Below, piece after piece: positions 35,861 through 44,755 of a DNA stretch of 64,000 nt (the stretch's first letter is position 1; each line of letters begins with the position of its first letter). A model generated the notes under the pieces. It was given only the letters and a program-made list of their open reading frames with translations. It was not told where the DNA came from and did not search any database. Source of the stretch: Rhizobium lentis. GTDB taxonomy: Bacteria > Pseudomonadota > Alphaproteobacteria > Rhizobiales > Rhizobiaceae. The translations under genes were made by a program, and so were the position numbers. The stretch is taken from assembly GCF_017352135.1 (NCBI RefSeq), contig NZ_CP071454.1, forward strand, positions 4,463,164-4,527,163, in the 5' to 3' direction.

Positions 35861-36275
35861 CGACGCGGGTATTGGCAAGACCGGCCTGCCGCGCCAGCGA
35901 AAAGAACTCGGCGGCATTGTCAGGATGCAGGCGAACGCAGCCATGCGAGGCCGGCGTGCCGAGACGCTTCAGATCGAAGGTGGCGTGAACGGCATAACCG
36001 CCGTTGAAAAATACGGCGTAGGGCATCGGCGCGTTGTCGTACTTGCGCGAGCGGTGATCGCGTGACAGCCATTTGGCGCTCCACGAACCGGTCGGCGTGA
36101 CATAACCATTGCGCGCGGTCGAAACCTTCCAGCGATACTTGACGAAACCGTTCTCGGTGACGGTCATCGTCTGCTTACCGATGCTGATATTGGCAACAAG
36201 CGTGGCCGCTTCGGCGGCAACAGGCGAAAACTGCAGCAATAAACACGCGGCCGCGGCCGCCAAAATCGTCTTCAT
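35847..36275 (-). CDS. L,D-transpeptidase (YkuD family)
   Basis: 142 aa with a Sec signal peptide (residues 1-24, ending AEA). The YkuD catalytic motif HATFDLKRLGTPASHGCVRL is complete, with the nucleophile Cys in SHGCVR. It would make 3-3 peptidoglycan crosslinks or attach proteins in the periplasm. ATG at 36275 has GAGGGG six bases upstream. The 3' end lies in a tandem repeat shared with fnrN. Confidence 0.92.
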   Translation of the reverse strand: MKTILAAAAACLLLQFSPVAAEAATLVANISIGKQTMTVTENGFVKYRWKVSTARNGYVTPTGSWSAKWLSRDHRSRKYDNAPMPYAVFFNGGYAVHATFDLKRLGTPASHGCVRLHPDNAAEFFSLARQAGLANTRVVITR

Positions 36276-36425
36276 GATAGCCCCTCTTCTCTCTCGCACA
36301 GATGAACTGCGCCCTCTGAGAAGAGACTAAGGCAATACTTATTCTATAACTTTAACCCGAATGGTAATCACAATTCTAACAGAACAAGCCGGGCACCAGG
36401 CGCCACAGGTTGACGCGGCGTCCGC

Positions 36426-36626
36426 CTACTGCAGCTTGCGGGTTGCCGACGGTTGCTTCAACCGTTGATAGGCCTTGTTCATCTTCTCGCGGATCGAGGC
36501 CATCGTGCCGAGATTATGGCCGCAGGCAGCACAGGTGATGAGGTCGGTCTCCCGGATCTCCGGGCGCTCGAATTTCATCTTGGTGCTCTTGCACTTCGGG
36601 CACGGTAATTCAACCTGAACTGTCAT
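36426..36626 (-). CDS. Small zinc-ribbon-like protein
   Basis: 66 aa from ATG 36626. Two CxxC knuckles are visible: CPKCKS and CAACGH, about 20 residues apart, as in short zinc ribbons. A basic C-terminal helix follows (REKMNKAYQRLKQ). Function unknown; such proteins are conserved in rhizobia by recollection. It lies 81 bp upstream of the cobD stop region on the same strand, so it could be read from the cob operon. Confidence 0.72.
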   Translation of the reverse strand: MTVQVELPCPKCKSTKMKFERPEIRETDLITCAACGHNLGTMASIREKMNKAYQRLKQPSATRKLQ

Positions 36627-36707
36627 CGCTCTGCTTCCGGTCTGATAAGATGTGAGGCGGTTCGCATAAACCTTTGCGCCGGCCATGTCCACCGCGGCAT
36701 GGGCGCC

Positions 36708-37688
36708 CTATAGAAAACACAGGAACAGCCCGAAGACGATGCCCGTAAGCACCATGCAACTGGCATAGAATACCAAGACGCCGTCCTCGATGTCTGCCGC
36801 GGTGGCCATATCGCGGCCGGGGTTGTTGATCATGGGCTCGGCCACGATGACGCCGCCATAGACCCGGGGACCGGCTAGCTGGACATTGAGCGCACCGGCC
36901 ATTGCCGCTTCCGGCCGGCCGGAATTCGGCGAGCGGTGCAGGCCGCCATCGCGCATCGCCACCCGAACCGCTTCTCGGCTGGCATTGGCGCCGCGCCTGA
37001 TCCAGGCGCCGGCGGCGATCAGCAGGATGGAGAGGCGAGCGGCCGGCCAGTTGGCAATATCGTCGAGCCGAGCCGCCGCCCAGCCGAAGTCGATGTATTT
37101 TTCCGACCTGTGACCGATCATCGAATCCGCGGTGTTCAGCATCTTGTAGACCAGCAGTCCCGGCAGGCCGAAGACGCCATACCAGAGCGCCGGCGCCACG
37201 ACACCGTCGGAGAAATTCTCGGCGAGGCTTTCGATCGCCGCGCGGCATACGGCCGGTTCGTCCAAAGTCTCGGGATCGCGCCCGACGATGCGCGAGACCG
37301 CCGCCCGTCCGCCGATAAGCCCCTCGCCACGAAGCGCGGCGGCGACGGCGGCGACATGATCGGCAAGACTTTTCTGTGCCAGGAAGATCGCCACAAGCCC
37401 GGTTTCCAAGAGAATGCCTGCAAGACCGAACAGCGCGAAGAACCGGCTGAACACAAAGCCGGCAGCCGCCGCCAGAAGAAGCAGCATCACGATCGCAGCG
37501 ACGCCGTTCATCCGGCGTTGGGAGCGCGTCAGACTTGCGGGGTTGAGCTGCTGGTCGGCATAGGAGATCGCCGCGCCGAACATGGCGACGGGATGCGGCA
37601 CCCGCGACCACAACCACTGCGGATCGCCGACGATCCGGTCGAGCAGCAACGCCAGAAGCAGCACGAGAAAGTTTTGGTCGATCGTCAT
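36708..37688 (-). CDS. cobD: Adenosylcobinamide-phosphate synthase CobD/CbiB
   Basis: 326 aa inner-membrane protein that attaches the aminopropanol (phosphate) arm to adenosylcobyric acid. Motifs: LLLDRIVGDPQWLWSRVPHPVAMFG at the N-terminus, ESLAENFSDGVVAPALWY, KMLNTADSMIGHRSEKY and SREAVRVAMRDGGLHRSPNSGRPEAAMAG, all standard for CobD/CbiB. The start overlaps the cobC stop by four bases, ending the cobA-cobB-cobC-cobD operon. Confidence 0.95.
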   Translation of the reverse strand: MTIDQNFLVLLLALLLDRIVGDPQWLWSRVPHPVAMFGAAISYADQQLNPASLTRSQRRMNGVAAIVMLLLLAAAAGFVFSRFFALFGLAGILLETGLVAIFLAQKSLADHVAAVAAALRGEGLIGGRAAVSRIVGRDPETLDEPAVCRAAIESLAENFSDGVVAPALWYGVFGLPGLLVYKMLNTADSMIGHRSEKYIDFGWAAARLDDIANWPAARLSILLIAAGAWIRRGANASREAVRVAMRDGGLHRSPNSGRPEAAMAGALNVQLAGPRVYGGVIVAEPMINNPGRDMATAADIEDGVLVFYASCMVLTGIVFGLFLCFL

Positions 37689-38686
37689 CGCTCAAATCTC
37701 TGAAGGGCTTCGCCAAGCCGCCGGTCCGCCGCAGGACCGGGCGTCAACCCGAAACGCAGCCAATCCGGCGCATAATCGAACTTGCGGACGAGAATATGAT
37801 GTCGGCAGAGATGCGTGTAAATGTCGCTCGCCCTGGCATCGGCGACGAGGGTGAACAGCGCCGTTCCACCGATGCTCCCTAATCCGACGCCGGTCAGCAC
37901 AGCCTGCAGGCCGGCATTGCGTTCATCGATATGGCGGCGGACGGCGGATAGGTCCGAGCGCAGCAGCGAGGCGGCAAGCGACAATGCCGGGCCGGAGACC
38001 GCCCAGGGGCCAAGCCATTCCTCCAAACGCCCCAAAATATCGTCCCCGGCAATCACAAAACCGAGCCGCAGGCCTGCAAGCCCGAAAAACTTGCCGAAGG
38101 AGCGGAACACTACGAGGTTGGAAAGTGCATGTGCGCGGGCAGCAAGGCTCAGTGCCGGATCCTTTCCCCCGAACGCCTCATCGACGACCAGCAACCCGCC
38201 AACCGCCTTCATGCTGTCATGTAGCGCCACCAGCGCTTCGGCCGGCCATGTCCGCCCATCCGGATTGTTCGGGTTGACGACGACGGCAAGGCAGTGCTCG
38301 GCGCCGATGGCGGCGATATCGCCCACCGTGTCGACGGCAAAACCGGCCGAGGCGAAAGCGCGCGCATATTCACCATAGGTCGGCGCCACCACGGCGATTC
38401 GCCTGCCGGAGAGCGCGAGCCGCGGCAAAAGCTGTATCGCCGATTGTGTTCCGGGCACCGGCAGCGGCAGGATAGTCCCGCTGCCGTAGTGATCGCGCGC
38501 TGCAAGCCGCGCCGCATCAACCAGATGTCTATCCGGCAGGCGGTGCCAGGCCCATGCCGGGATTTCAGGCAGGGTGACGGGACAGGGATTGATGCCGGTG
38601 GAAAGGTCGAGCCAGTCTTCCGGCCTGCCGCCGAATGCGGCGGCAGCGGCGGTGATGCCGCCGCCATGGACGATCGGCGCGCTCAT
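37685..38686 (-). CDS. cobC: Threonine-phosphate decarboxylase-like PLP enzyme CobC
   Basis: 333 aa aminotransferase-fold PLP protein. Substrate-end motif HGGGITAAAAAFGG and LDLSTGINPCP at the N-terminus, VVNPNNPDGR, DEAFGG, and the PLP lysine in FRSFGKFFGLAGLRLGF. It provides (R)-1-amino-2-propanol phosphate for the nucleotide loop arm, working with CobD. Four-base overlaps on both sides (38683-38686, 37685-37688) show tight coupling. Confidence 0.94.
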   Translation of the reverse strand: MSAPIVHGGGITAAAAAFGGRPEDWLDLSTGINPCPVTLPEIPAWAWHRLPDRHLVDAARLAARDHYGSGTILPLPVPGTQSAIQLLPRLALSGRRIAVVAPTYGEYARAFASAGFAVDTVGDIAAIGAEHCLAVVVNPNNPDGRTWPAEALVALHDSMKAVGGLLVVDEAFGGKDPALSLAARAHALSNLVVFRSFGKFFGLAGLRLGFVIAGDDILGRLEEWLGPWAVSGPALSLAASLLRSDLSAVRRHIDERNAGLQAVLTGVGLGSIGGTALFTLVADARASDIYTHLCRHHILVRKFDYAPDWLRFGLTPGPAADRRLGEALQRFER

Positions 38687-39990
38687 GCGGCCGCTCCGGC
38701 AAGATCGATCAAATGCATATAGGATCCCGCCACCTGGCCACGCCTCAGCCCTGCAGGACCGAGATCGGTTCCGAGCGCGTCCTGCACTTGAAACAGCCGG
38801 TCGCCCTCGCCTTCGGCCACCAAAGTGGAATAGTGAAATTCATGCGCGGTCATCCGTCGTTGAAAGATCGCGCTGTCGAGCGGCGTGACAAGGCGATAGC
38901 CGAGATGGCGCCGGCGCTCGGCATAGCTGGTGACGACGGGCAGCAGGCCCAGCATTTCATGGCGCTCGCCCGCCGCGTCGATCAACCCCTCGCCCAGCGC
39001 CATGTAGCCGCCGCACTCGCCGTAGATCCGGATGCTACGCGCTGCCGCGTCGAGCATGCCGGCGCGGAAATTCTGCGCCTCGGCGAGCCGCCCGGCGTGA
39101 AGCTCGGGATAACCTCCAGGCAGATAGATCGCGTCGGCGTCGGCCGCAGGCCGTTCGTCTGCGAGCGGTGAGAAGAAGGAGATCGCCGCACCACGCCGGC
39201 GCCAGCCGAGCAGCATATGCTCGTAGCAAAAGGCGAAGGCGACGTCGCGCGCCACGGCGATGCGGCTGCCGAGCGGCAGCAGGCGGTCGATATTGGCGGC
39301 CGATGGCCGGTTAAGCCCTTGCCTGGCGATGCGCAGCAGGAACTCGAAATTGCATTCCTCGGAGACGGCCGCCGCCGCGTGGTCGATGAAATCGTCAAGC
39401 CTCGCATGTTCGCCGGCCTGGACCAGTCCGAGATGGCGCTCCGGCAGCGAAAGCGCCTTGTCGCTGCCGATCACCGCGATGACGGGCATGCGAATGGCCT
39501 CGAGCGCCCGGCGCAGCATCGCCTCGTGCCGATCGCTGCCGACCTTGTTGAGGATGACGCCGGCGACGCGGACATCGGCGCGGAAGCCGGCAAATCCCGC
39601 CACCAGCGGCGCCACCGACTGCGACATGCGCGAGGCATCGACAACAAGCACGACGGAAAGGCCGAGCTGGGCAGCGAGATCGGCCGCCGTCCCCCTTCCA
39701 TCGGCTGCCCCGTCGAAGAGCCCCATCATCGCCTCGATGACAAGAATGCGGTCGCCGGAGCGGTGAAGGGTGGCATTGGCCGAAATCAGCTCCGGGCGCA
39801 TCGCCCAGGGATCGAAATTGAGGCAGAGCGTGCCGCTCGCCGCCGCATGAAAGGCGGGATCGATGTAGTCGGGGCCGGCCTTGCCGGGCGCGACCGCGAC
39901 ACCGCGCCGACGCAGGGCCCTGAGCAGCCCGAGCGTCACCGTCGTCTTGCCGGCACCGGAGGAAGGAGCTGCAATCAGGAGGCCGCTCAT
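38683..39990 (-). CDS. cobB: Hydrogenobyrinic acid a,c-diamide synthase CobB
   Basis: 435 aa. The N-terminal half is a dethiobiotin-synthase-like ATPase with APSSGAGKTTVTLGLL; the C-terminal half is a type 1 glutamine amidotransferase with the nucleophile Cys in YGECGGYMALGEGL. It amidates the a and c side chains of hydrogenobyrinic acid before cobalt insertion. ATG at 39990 overlaps the cobA stop (ATGA), and the 23 extra residues up to 40059 lie inside cobA. Confidence 0.95.
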   Translation of the reverse strand: MSGLLIAAPSSGAGKTTVTLGLLRALRRRGVAVAPGKAGPDYIDPAFHAAASGTLCLNFDPWAMRPELISANATLHRSGDRILVIEAMMGLFDGAADGRGTAADLAAQLGLSVVLVVDASRMSQSVAPLVAGFAGFRADVRVAGVILNKVGSDRHEAMLRRALEAIRMPVIAVIGSDKALSLPERHLGLVQAGEHARLDDFIDHAAAAVSEECNFEFLLRIARQGLNRPSAANIDRLLPLGSRIAVARDVAFAFCYEHMLLGWRRRGAAISFFSPLADERPAADADAIYLPGGYPELHAGRLAEAQNFRAGMLDAAARSIRIYGECGGYMALGEGLIDAAGERHEMLGLLPVVTSYAERRRHLGYRLVTPLDSAIFQRRMTAHEFHYSTLVAEGEGDRLFQVQDALGTDLGPAGLRRGQVAGSYMHLIDLAGAAA

Positions 39991-40826
39991 GCCAGCACCT
40001 GGCCGGACTGGCGGAACGGATCGGGCTGCAGCCGTCGTCCGGCGAGAGCGCCGAGCCAATCGAGCGAGGCTCGGAGCCGCACCACCTCGCCGACGACGAC
40101 CACCGCCGGCGGCTCGACCCCGGAGGCGTTGACAGCCTCGGTCGCCTGCCCAAGCGTCGTCTCCAGCACCTGCTGCGCGCCGGTCGCTGCATTGCAGACG
40201 AAAGCTACGGGCTCGGACGGCGAGCGGCCCGAAGCAATGAGGTTGGCACTGATCTGGGCGATGTGCTTCATCGCCATGTACATGACGATCACGGGCGAAC
40301 CCTTGCCGATCGCTTCCCAGTCGATCCTGTCGGGCACGATGCCGGAGGAATCATGGCCGGTGAGAAACGTCACCGCATGATTGATCTCGCGGTGCGTCAC
40401 CGGAATCCCGGCATAGGCAAGCCCGCCGATACCGGCGGTGATGCCCGGCACGATACGGAACGGGATATTGTGTTCGACCAGCGCCAGCGCCTCCTCGCCG
40501 CCGCGCCCGAAGACGAAGGGATCGCCCCCCTTCAGCCGCAGCACCCGCTTGCCGCCGCGCGCCAATTCCACCAGGCGCAACGAAATATCTCGCTGCTTGG
40601 CAGATGGCTTGCCGCCGCGTTTCCCGGCATATTCCAGCTCGGCGCCGGGATGCGCGAGCTTCAGACAGTCCTCATTAACAAGCGCGTCATGCACGATTAC
40701 ATCGGCCTCGGCGAGCCCCTTGGCAGCAAGCAACGTCAGCAGGCCCGGATCGCCCGGACCGGCGCCGACCAGCCAGACGCTGCCCGGCTCCAGCGCCGGC
40801 AAATGTGAGAATGCGCTATTCAGCAT
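39987..40826 (-). CDS. cobA: Uroporphyrinogen-III C-methyltransferase CobA
   Basis: 279 aa, normal for a single-domain SUMT. Motifs: VWLVGAGPGDPGLLTL, VNEDCLKLAHPGAE with YAGKRGG, and LKGGDPFVFGRGGEEALAL. It makes precorrin-2 with two SAM molecules, the entry to cobalamin (and siroheme). First gene of cobA-cobB-cobC-cobD. No cobalamin riboswitch is seen in the 276 bases upstream; an AT-rich stretch near 40957-40975 containing TATAAT on the minus strand could be part of a promoter. Confidence 0.95.
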   Translation of the reverse strand: MLNSAFSHLPALEPGSVWLVGAGPGDPGLLTLLAAKGLAEADVIVHDALVNEDCLKLAHPGAELEYAGKRGGKPSAKQRDISLRLVELARGGKRVLRLKGGDPFVFGRGGEEALALVEHNIPFRIVPGITAGIGGLAYAGIPVTHREINHAVTFLTGHDSSGIVPDRIDWEAIGKGSPVIVMYMAMKHIAQISANLIASGRSPSEPVAFVCNAATGAQQVLETTLGQATEAVNASGVEPPAVVVVGEVVRLRASLDWLGALAGRRLQPDPFRQSGQVLA

Positions 40827-41069
40827 TTTGTTGATCTAGGCTCACCAAGGGCCAAGGTCAACGCCGCCCATGGCACCTCACTTGAAGTTGCTGAAATCAA
40901 GATGATTCACTTTGGGAACAGGCGGATTCGATCTCGCAGGAAAGTGGCGCAACAATATGAATATATTATAATATTGCCCAAAACGACCAGCCGCGGCACC
41001 GACTGCTGAAAACTCGGCCAATTCCTCTGTCGTCATGCTCGGGCCCCTTCCGCGTCGCGTAGTCTGCTG

Positions 41070-41094
41070 AGGCCGGCCGCGACGCAGCCGGCCT
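41070..41094 (-). terminator. GC-rich hairpin after the nucleoside hydrolase gene
   Basis: AGGCCGGC and GCCGGCCT form a perfect 8-bp stem with a nine-base loop, beginning eight bases after the stop codon. No T-run follows, so termination would be weak or the hairpin only protects the 3' end. Confidence 0.35.
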
Positions 41095-41102
41095 CCGTGC
41101 GA

Positions 41103-42053
41103 TCAGGCGCGAAGCAGTGTGTCGCGGATCAGCTCTAGTACCTTTTCCGACTCGATGCCGGTGCAGACGACCTGACTCGGCAGGCCATCCCAGTCGCCGG
41201 GCGGGAAATGACGGCCGTTCGGCTTGACGACCGTCTGGCCATCGGCAATGCCGCCGCAAACGACGCGCAGCGTGCCGGTGATTGTCTCGAAAAGGTCAGG
41301 CGCCACGACATAGACCGCAGCACAGCTGTCATGCACCATCATACCGTCCTCGACCGCATGCTTGTAGAAATCGATGTAGGACTGCGACAGCGCGTCGAGC
41401 AGCTTCACCGCCCCATCACCCTCGGCCGCCATTGCGCCGAGATAGCTGCGGCTCATCGTGGTGATCGAGGTGACGTCGAGGCCGATGACGGCCACTTTCC
41501 AAGGCGCGGTCATGACGATATCGGCAGCTTCGGGATCGCCGTGAATATTGGCTTCCGCGACCGGCGAGACATTGCCCGGCACATAGAAATTGCCGCCCAT
41601 GATGACGACGTCCTTGACGAGGCTCGCAATGTCCGGATCTTCCTTCAGTGCCAGCGCCAGGTTGGTCATCCGGCCGACCGCCACCAGCCGCACTTCCCCG
41701 GGATTGGCCCGCACGGTATCGATGATGAAGCGGTGCGCCGGACGTGGATCGAGCGGCAGATCGATCGTGTGAGGCACCTCGATATCACCGAGACCGTTGT
41801 CGCCATGCACCATGGCCGGCCATTCCCGCTCCGCCCGCGCGGGATCGATGGTGACGCTGGCGCCCTTGGCAACGGGTGCCGGAATATTCCATTCACGCTT
41901 GAGGAAGAGCGCATTGCGCGTCGTCGTCTCGACCGATGCATTGCCGAAAACCGTAGTGATGCCAACCAGATCTATTTCAGGATGGCGATGCAGGAAGAGA
42001 AGTGCCATGGCGTCGTCAACGCCCGGGTCAGTGTCATAAATGACCTTGTGCAT
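41103..42053 (-). CDS. Inosine/uridine-preferring nucleoside hydrolase family protein
   Basis: 316 aa. The calcium-binding DTDPGVDDAMALLF at the N-terminus, VHGDNGLGD near residue 80, and EANIHGDPEAAD with the later catalytic-region HDSCAAVYVV match IunH/RihB-type hydrolases that split nucleosides into base and ribose. ATG at 42053 has AGAGGA eight bases upstream. It sits between cobE and cobA on the same strand, an unexpected place; whether it serves purine salvage or a cobalamin-related nucleoside is unknown. Confidence 0.9.
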   Translation of the reverse strand: MHKVIYDTDPGVDDAMALLFLHRHPEIDLVGITTVFGNASVETTTRNALFLKREWNIPAPVAKGASVTIDPARAEREWPAMVHGDNGLGDIEVPHTIDLPLDPRPAHRFIIDTVRANPGEVRLVAVGRMTNLALALKEDPDIASLVKDVVIMGGNFYVPGNVSPVAEANIHGDPEAADIVMTAPWKVAVIGLDVTSITTMSRSYLGAMAAEGDGAVKLLDALSQSYIDFYKHAVEDGMMVHDSCAAVYVVAPDLFETITGTLRVVCGGIADGQTVVKPNGRHFPPGDWDGLPSQVVCTGIESEKVLELIRDTLLRA

Positions 42054-42123
42054 GATATATCCTCTAAATGTGAATCGCGAGGCTGCCGGTTGGCGCCGCG
42101 AATTGCCGTCACCATAGCGACCA

Positions 42124-42543
42124 TCAGGCTTTCTGCAACCCGCCGCGGGCCACTGCCGCCGTCGCATGCGCCGATTTGATCTTGCCGAGCACCAGCTCGG
42201 CATCGTCGCCGATCGCCGCAAGTGCTGCGGATTCCGCAACGCCATGGCAGCCAACGCGAGCAAAAACGATGGCCGACGGATTTTTGAGCCGCGGCGTTTC
42301 CCGCTCCAGCCGCGGCGCGTCGAAGAATACCGCCGGCACGGCAAAATGCCTGGCGACCGCTAGGATTGCCGCTTCCTGCCGGCGGCTGTCGATGGAAGCA
42401 ATGGCAGCGAGCTCCTCCGCACCGATACCGGCCATGTCCAAGGCGGCGATGGCCAGCGCCTGCACCTCGGCGACCGGCGTCCCGCGCTCGCAGCCGAGCC
42501 CCAGCACATGGCGTCTCGCCGTATCGCAGGAAGTGTCGTCCAT
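42124..42543 (-). CDS. cobE: Cobalamin biosynthesis protein CobE (CbiG C-terminal domain-like)
   Basis: 139 aa. The sequence HVLGLGCERGTPVAEVQALAI followed by SIDSRRQEAAILAVARHFAVP and a late GVAESAALAAIGDDAELVLGKIKSAHATAAVARG is that of CobE/CbiG C-terminal domains. Its role in the aerobic pathway is poorly defined (helper of mid-pathway chemistry). ATG at 42543 is the first credible start, without a strong ribosome site. Usually adjacent to cobM-type genes; here it stands first in a minus-strand group with the nucleoside hydrolase and cobA. Confidence 0.87.
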   Translation of the reverse strand: MDDTSCDTARRHVLGLGCERGTPVAEVQALAIAALDMAGIGAEELAAIASIDSRRQEAAILAVARHFAVPAVFFDAPRLERETPRLKNPSAIVFARVGCHGVAESAALAAIGDDAELVLGKIKSAHATAAVARGGLQKA

Positions 42544-42642
42544 GGAAGCCGTCGAATGCGCCCTTGCTGTGTCCTCGCAGCCATTGCAGCTTGGAGACGG
42601 AAATGCAACAAGGCCGGCTGAAAGCCCTTCTGGAATAGCATC

Positions 42643-43428
42643 TTGCCTGACATTGCCCTCCATCTGCTTCTGCTGCTCTGCGCGGCTGCCTTCTTCGCCG
42701 GTTTCGTTGATGCAATTGCCGGCGGCGGCGGCCTGATCACGGTTCCCGCGATGCTGATCGCAGGTATACCGCCGCTGCAGACGCTCGGCACCAACAAGGT
42801 GCAGTCGATCTTCGGCGCCGCCTCGGCAACGCTTGCCTATGCCCGAAAGGGCCATGTGCAGCTTCAGGAGCAACTGCCGACGGCCCTGATGGCCGTCATG
42901 GGCGGGGCGATCGGCGCCGCACTCGCAACGATCGTGCCCGGAGATGTGCTACAGGCGATCATGCCGGTGCTGCTGCTGGCGATCGCGATCTTCTTTGCCG
43001 TCAAGCCGAACCTTAACGACCTCGACAAACACCGACTCATCACGCCTTTCGCCTTCGGCCTGACGCTGGTGCCGGCCATCGGCTTTTACGACGGCGTCTT
43101 CGGCCCCGGCACCGGCTCGTTCTTCATGCTCGGCTTCGTCACACTCGCCGGATTCGGCGTGCTGAAGGCCACCGCGCATACCAAGCTTCTCAATTTCGGC
43201 TCGAACCTCGGCGCGTTGATCGTCTTCGCAAGTTTCGGCGCGATCCTTTGGAAGATCGGCCTGCTGATGGGCGTCTGCCAGTTTCTCGGCGCCCAGCTCG
43301 GCTCACGGCTCGCTATGCGCATCGGCGCAAAGCTTATCAAGCCGCTGCTCGTCATCGTCTGTATCGCCCTCGCGGTGAAGCTGCTCGCCGACCCGGCAAA
43401 TCCGCTGCGGGTCTGGATCGGACTCTAG
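42643..43428 (+). CDS. TSUP family (TauE/SafE-like) membrane transporter
   Basis: 261 aa with about eight hydrophobic helices. The first half contains FFAGFVDAIAGGGGLITVPAML and LGTNKVQSIFGAASA, the hallmark of TSUP proteins; the second repeat contains GFYDGVFGPGTGSFFMLGFV and TKLLNFGSNLGAL. Transports small organic or sulfur-containing anions in known members; substrate here unknown. Start is TTG at 42643, giving the expected N-terminus. Divergent from cobE by 99 bp. Confidence 0.88.
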   Translation: MPDIALHLLLLLCAAAFFAGFVDAIAGGGGLITVPAMLIAGIPPLQTLGTNKVQSIFGAASATLAYARKGHVQLQEQLPTALMAVMGGAIGAALATIVPGDVLQAIMPVLLLAIAIFFAVKPNLNDLDKHRLITPFAFGLTLVPAIGFYDGVFGPGTGSFFMLGFVTLAGFGVLKATAHTKLLNFGSNLGALIVFASFGAILWKIGLLMGVCQFLGAQLGSRLAMRIGAKLIKPLLVIVCIALAVKLLADPANPLRVWIGL

Positions 43429-43534
43429 CCAATCGCCTTTCATTACCTCTGGCGTAATTGATAGGGTGCACCGCCTTCGCCCATGATCGCCCTGCCTGGA
43501 ATTGACCGGCGATCAAAAAAAAGGAGATGACCCA

Positions 43535-43900
43535 ATGAACGACGCAACGACGACCGCCGAGCGCTACCTCGCCATCTGGAACGAGACGGATGCAGCGCGC
43601 CGCCGCACCCTCATCGCCGAAAGCTGGGCTGAAGCGGCGACCTATGTCGATCCGCTGATGCGCGGGCAAGGCCATGAGCAAATCAACTCGCTGGTCGAAG
43701 CCGTCCAGGGTCGTTTCCCCGGCTTCCGCTTCGAACTGATCGGCACGGCCGATGGCTACGGCGACAACCTACGCTTCTCCTGGGGCCTTGGCCCTGAAAA
43801 TGGCGAAGCGCTGATCAAGGGCACGGATTTCGCCGAACTCGAAGACGGCAGACTGAAATCCGTCCGTGGCTTCATCGACCAACTGCCGAAAGCCGCCTGA
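43535..43900 (+). CDS. SnoaL/NTF2-like domain protein
   Basis: 121 aa from ATG 43535 (AAGGAG seven bases upstream). One alpha+beta barrel domain: AERYLAIWNETDAARRRTLIAESWAEAATYVDPLM, then beta strands GFRFELIGTADGYGDNLRFSWGLG. Ligand or reaction unknown. The stop overlaps the XRE gene start in TGATG, so the two are coupled, and the regulator may sense the same compound. Confidence 0.82.
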   Translation: MNDATTTAERYLAIWNETDAARRRTLIAESWAEAATYVDPLMRGQGHEQINSLVEAVQGRFPGFRFELIGTADGYGDNLRFSWGLGPENGEALIKGTDFAELEDGRLKSVRGFIDQLPKAA

Positions 43901-44694
43901 TGACCCCGATCGTCCGCTCTCTCGGAGATCACCTGCGCGAATGGCGAAAGCGCCGCCGCATGAGCCAGCTGGATCTCGCGCTCGAAGCCGATATCTCTCA
44001 ACGGCACCTGAGCTTCATCGAGAGCGGGCGCTCGACCCCGAGCCGCGAGATGCTGCTGCATCTGGCCGAACGTCTCGGCGTACCACTTCGCGACCGGAAC
44101 CCGCTGCTGCTGGCCGCGGGTTTCGCCCCGGTCTTTGCCGAACGCAAGCTGGACGATCCCGCCCTCGAACCGGCGCGGCGCGCCATCGACATGGTGTTGA
44201 AAGGCCACGAACCCTTCCCGGCCATCGCCATCGACCGTCACTGGACGCTCATTGCCGCCAACGCCGCTATCACGCCCCTGCTCGAAGCCGTTGCCGATGC
44301 ATCGCTGCTGGAACCGCCCGTCAACGTGCTGCACCTCAGCCTGCATCCGCGGGGCCTTGCACCTGGGATCACCAATCTCCCGGAATGGCGCGCCCATCTT
44401 CTCGACCGGCTGCGCCTGCAGATATCGGTCTCGGGCGACCCGGAGCTGGAAAAGCTGTTGAAGGATCTGCTCTCCTACTCCGCGCCCGAAGCGGCAAGCG
44501 AGGTCCATGCAGACCATGCCGGCATCGTCGTCCCGCTGAAACTGTCGACGAAAGCCGGCCTGCTCTCCTTCATCTCGACAACAACCGTCTTCGGCACGCC
44601 TGTTGATATCACCCTGTCTGAACTGACCGTCGAATCCTTCTTTCCGGCCGATCAGGAAACGGCCGCCATCCTGCGCAGCCTCGCCGTCAACTGA
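43900..44694 (+). CDS. XRE family regulator with MmyB-like ligand-binding domain
   Basis: 264 aa. Helix-turn-helix of the Cro/CI type at residues 8-65 (LREWRKRRRMSQLDLALEADISQRHLSFIESGRSTPSREML). The C-terminal 170 residues (AIAIDRHWTLIAANAAITPLL; VNVLHLSLHPRGLAP; LTVESFFPADQETAAILRSL) match the MmyB-like PAS-type domain that binds small molecules in related regulators. Coupled to the SnoaL-like gene. Converges with cobO; a palindrome (44714-44755) separates them. Confidence 0.88.
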   Translation: MTPIVRSLGDHLREWRKRRRMSQLDLALEADISQRHLSFIESGRSTPSREMLLHLAERLGVPLRDRNPLLLAAGFAPVFAERKLDDPALEPARRAIDMVLKGHEPFPAIAIDRHWTLIAANAAITPLLEAVADASLLEPPVNVLHLSLHPRGLAPGITNLPEWRAHLLDRLRLQISVSGDPELEKLLKDLLSYSAPEAASEVHADHAGIVVPLKLSTKAGLLSFISTTTVFGTPVDITLSELTVESFFPADQETAAILRSLAVN

Positions 44695-44713
44695 CGATCT
44701 CTTTGTATACACG

Positions 44714-44755
44714 CAATTCCGGACGCAAAACCGCCGGACACTTTTGCTGGAGTTT
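44714..44755. repeat. CAAAACCG...CACTTTTG palindromic element (copy 2)
   Basis: AATTCCGGACGCAAAA and TTTTGCTGGAGTT form an imperfect stem over a CCGCCGGACAC loop. It lies exactly between the convergent XRE and cobO genes and probably acts as a bidirectional terminator. Related to 34268-34305. Confidence 0.5.

Noticed and set aside
40827..41102. Cobalamin riboswitch upstream of cobA
   Set aside because: No B12 box or GCCACTG core on either strand; only an AT-rich stretch and a hairpin are present.
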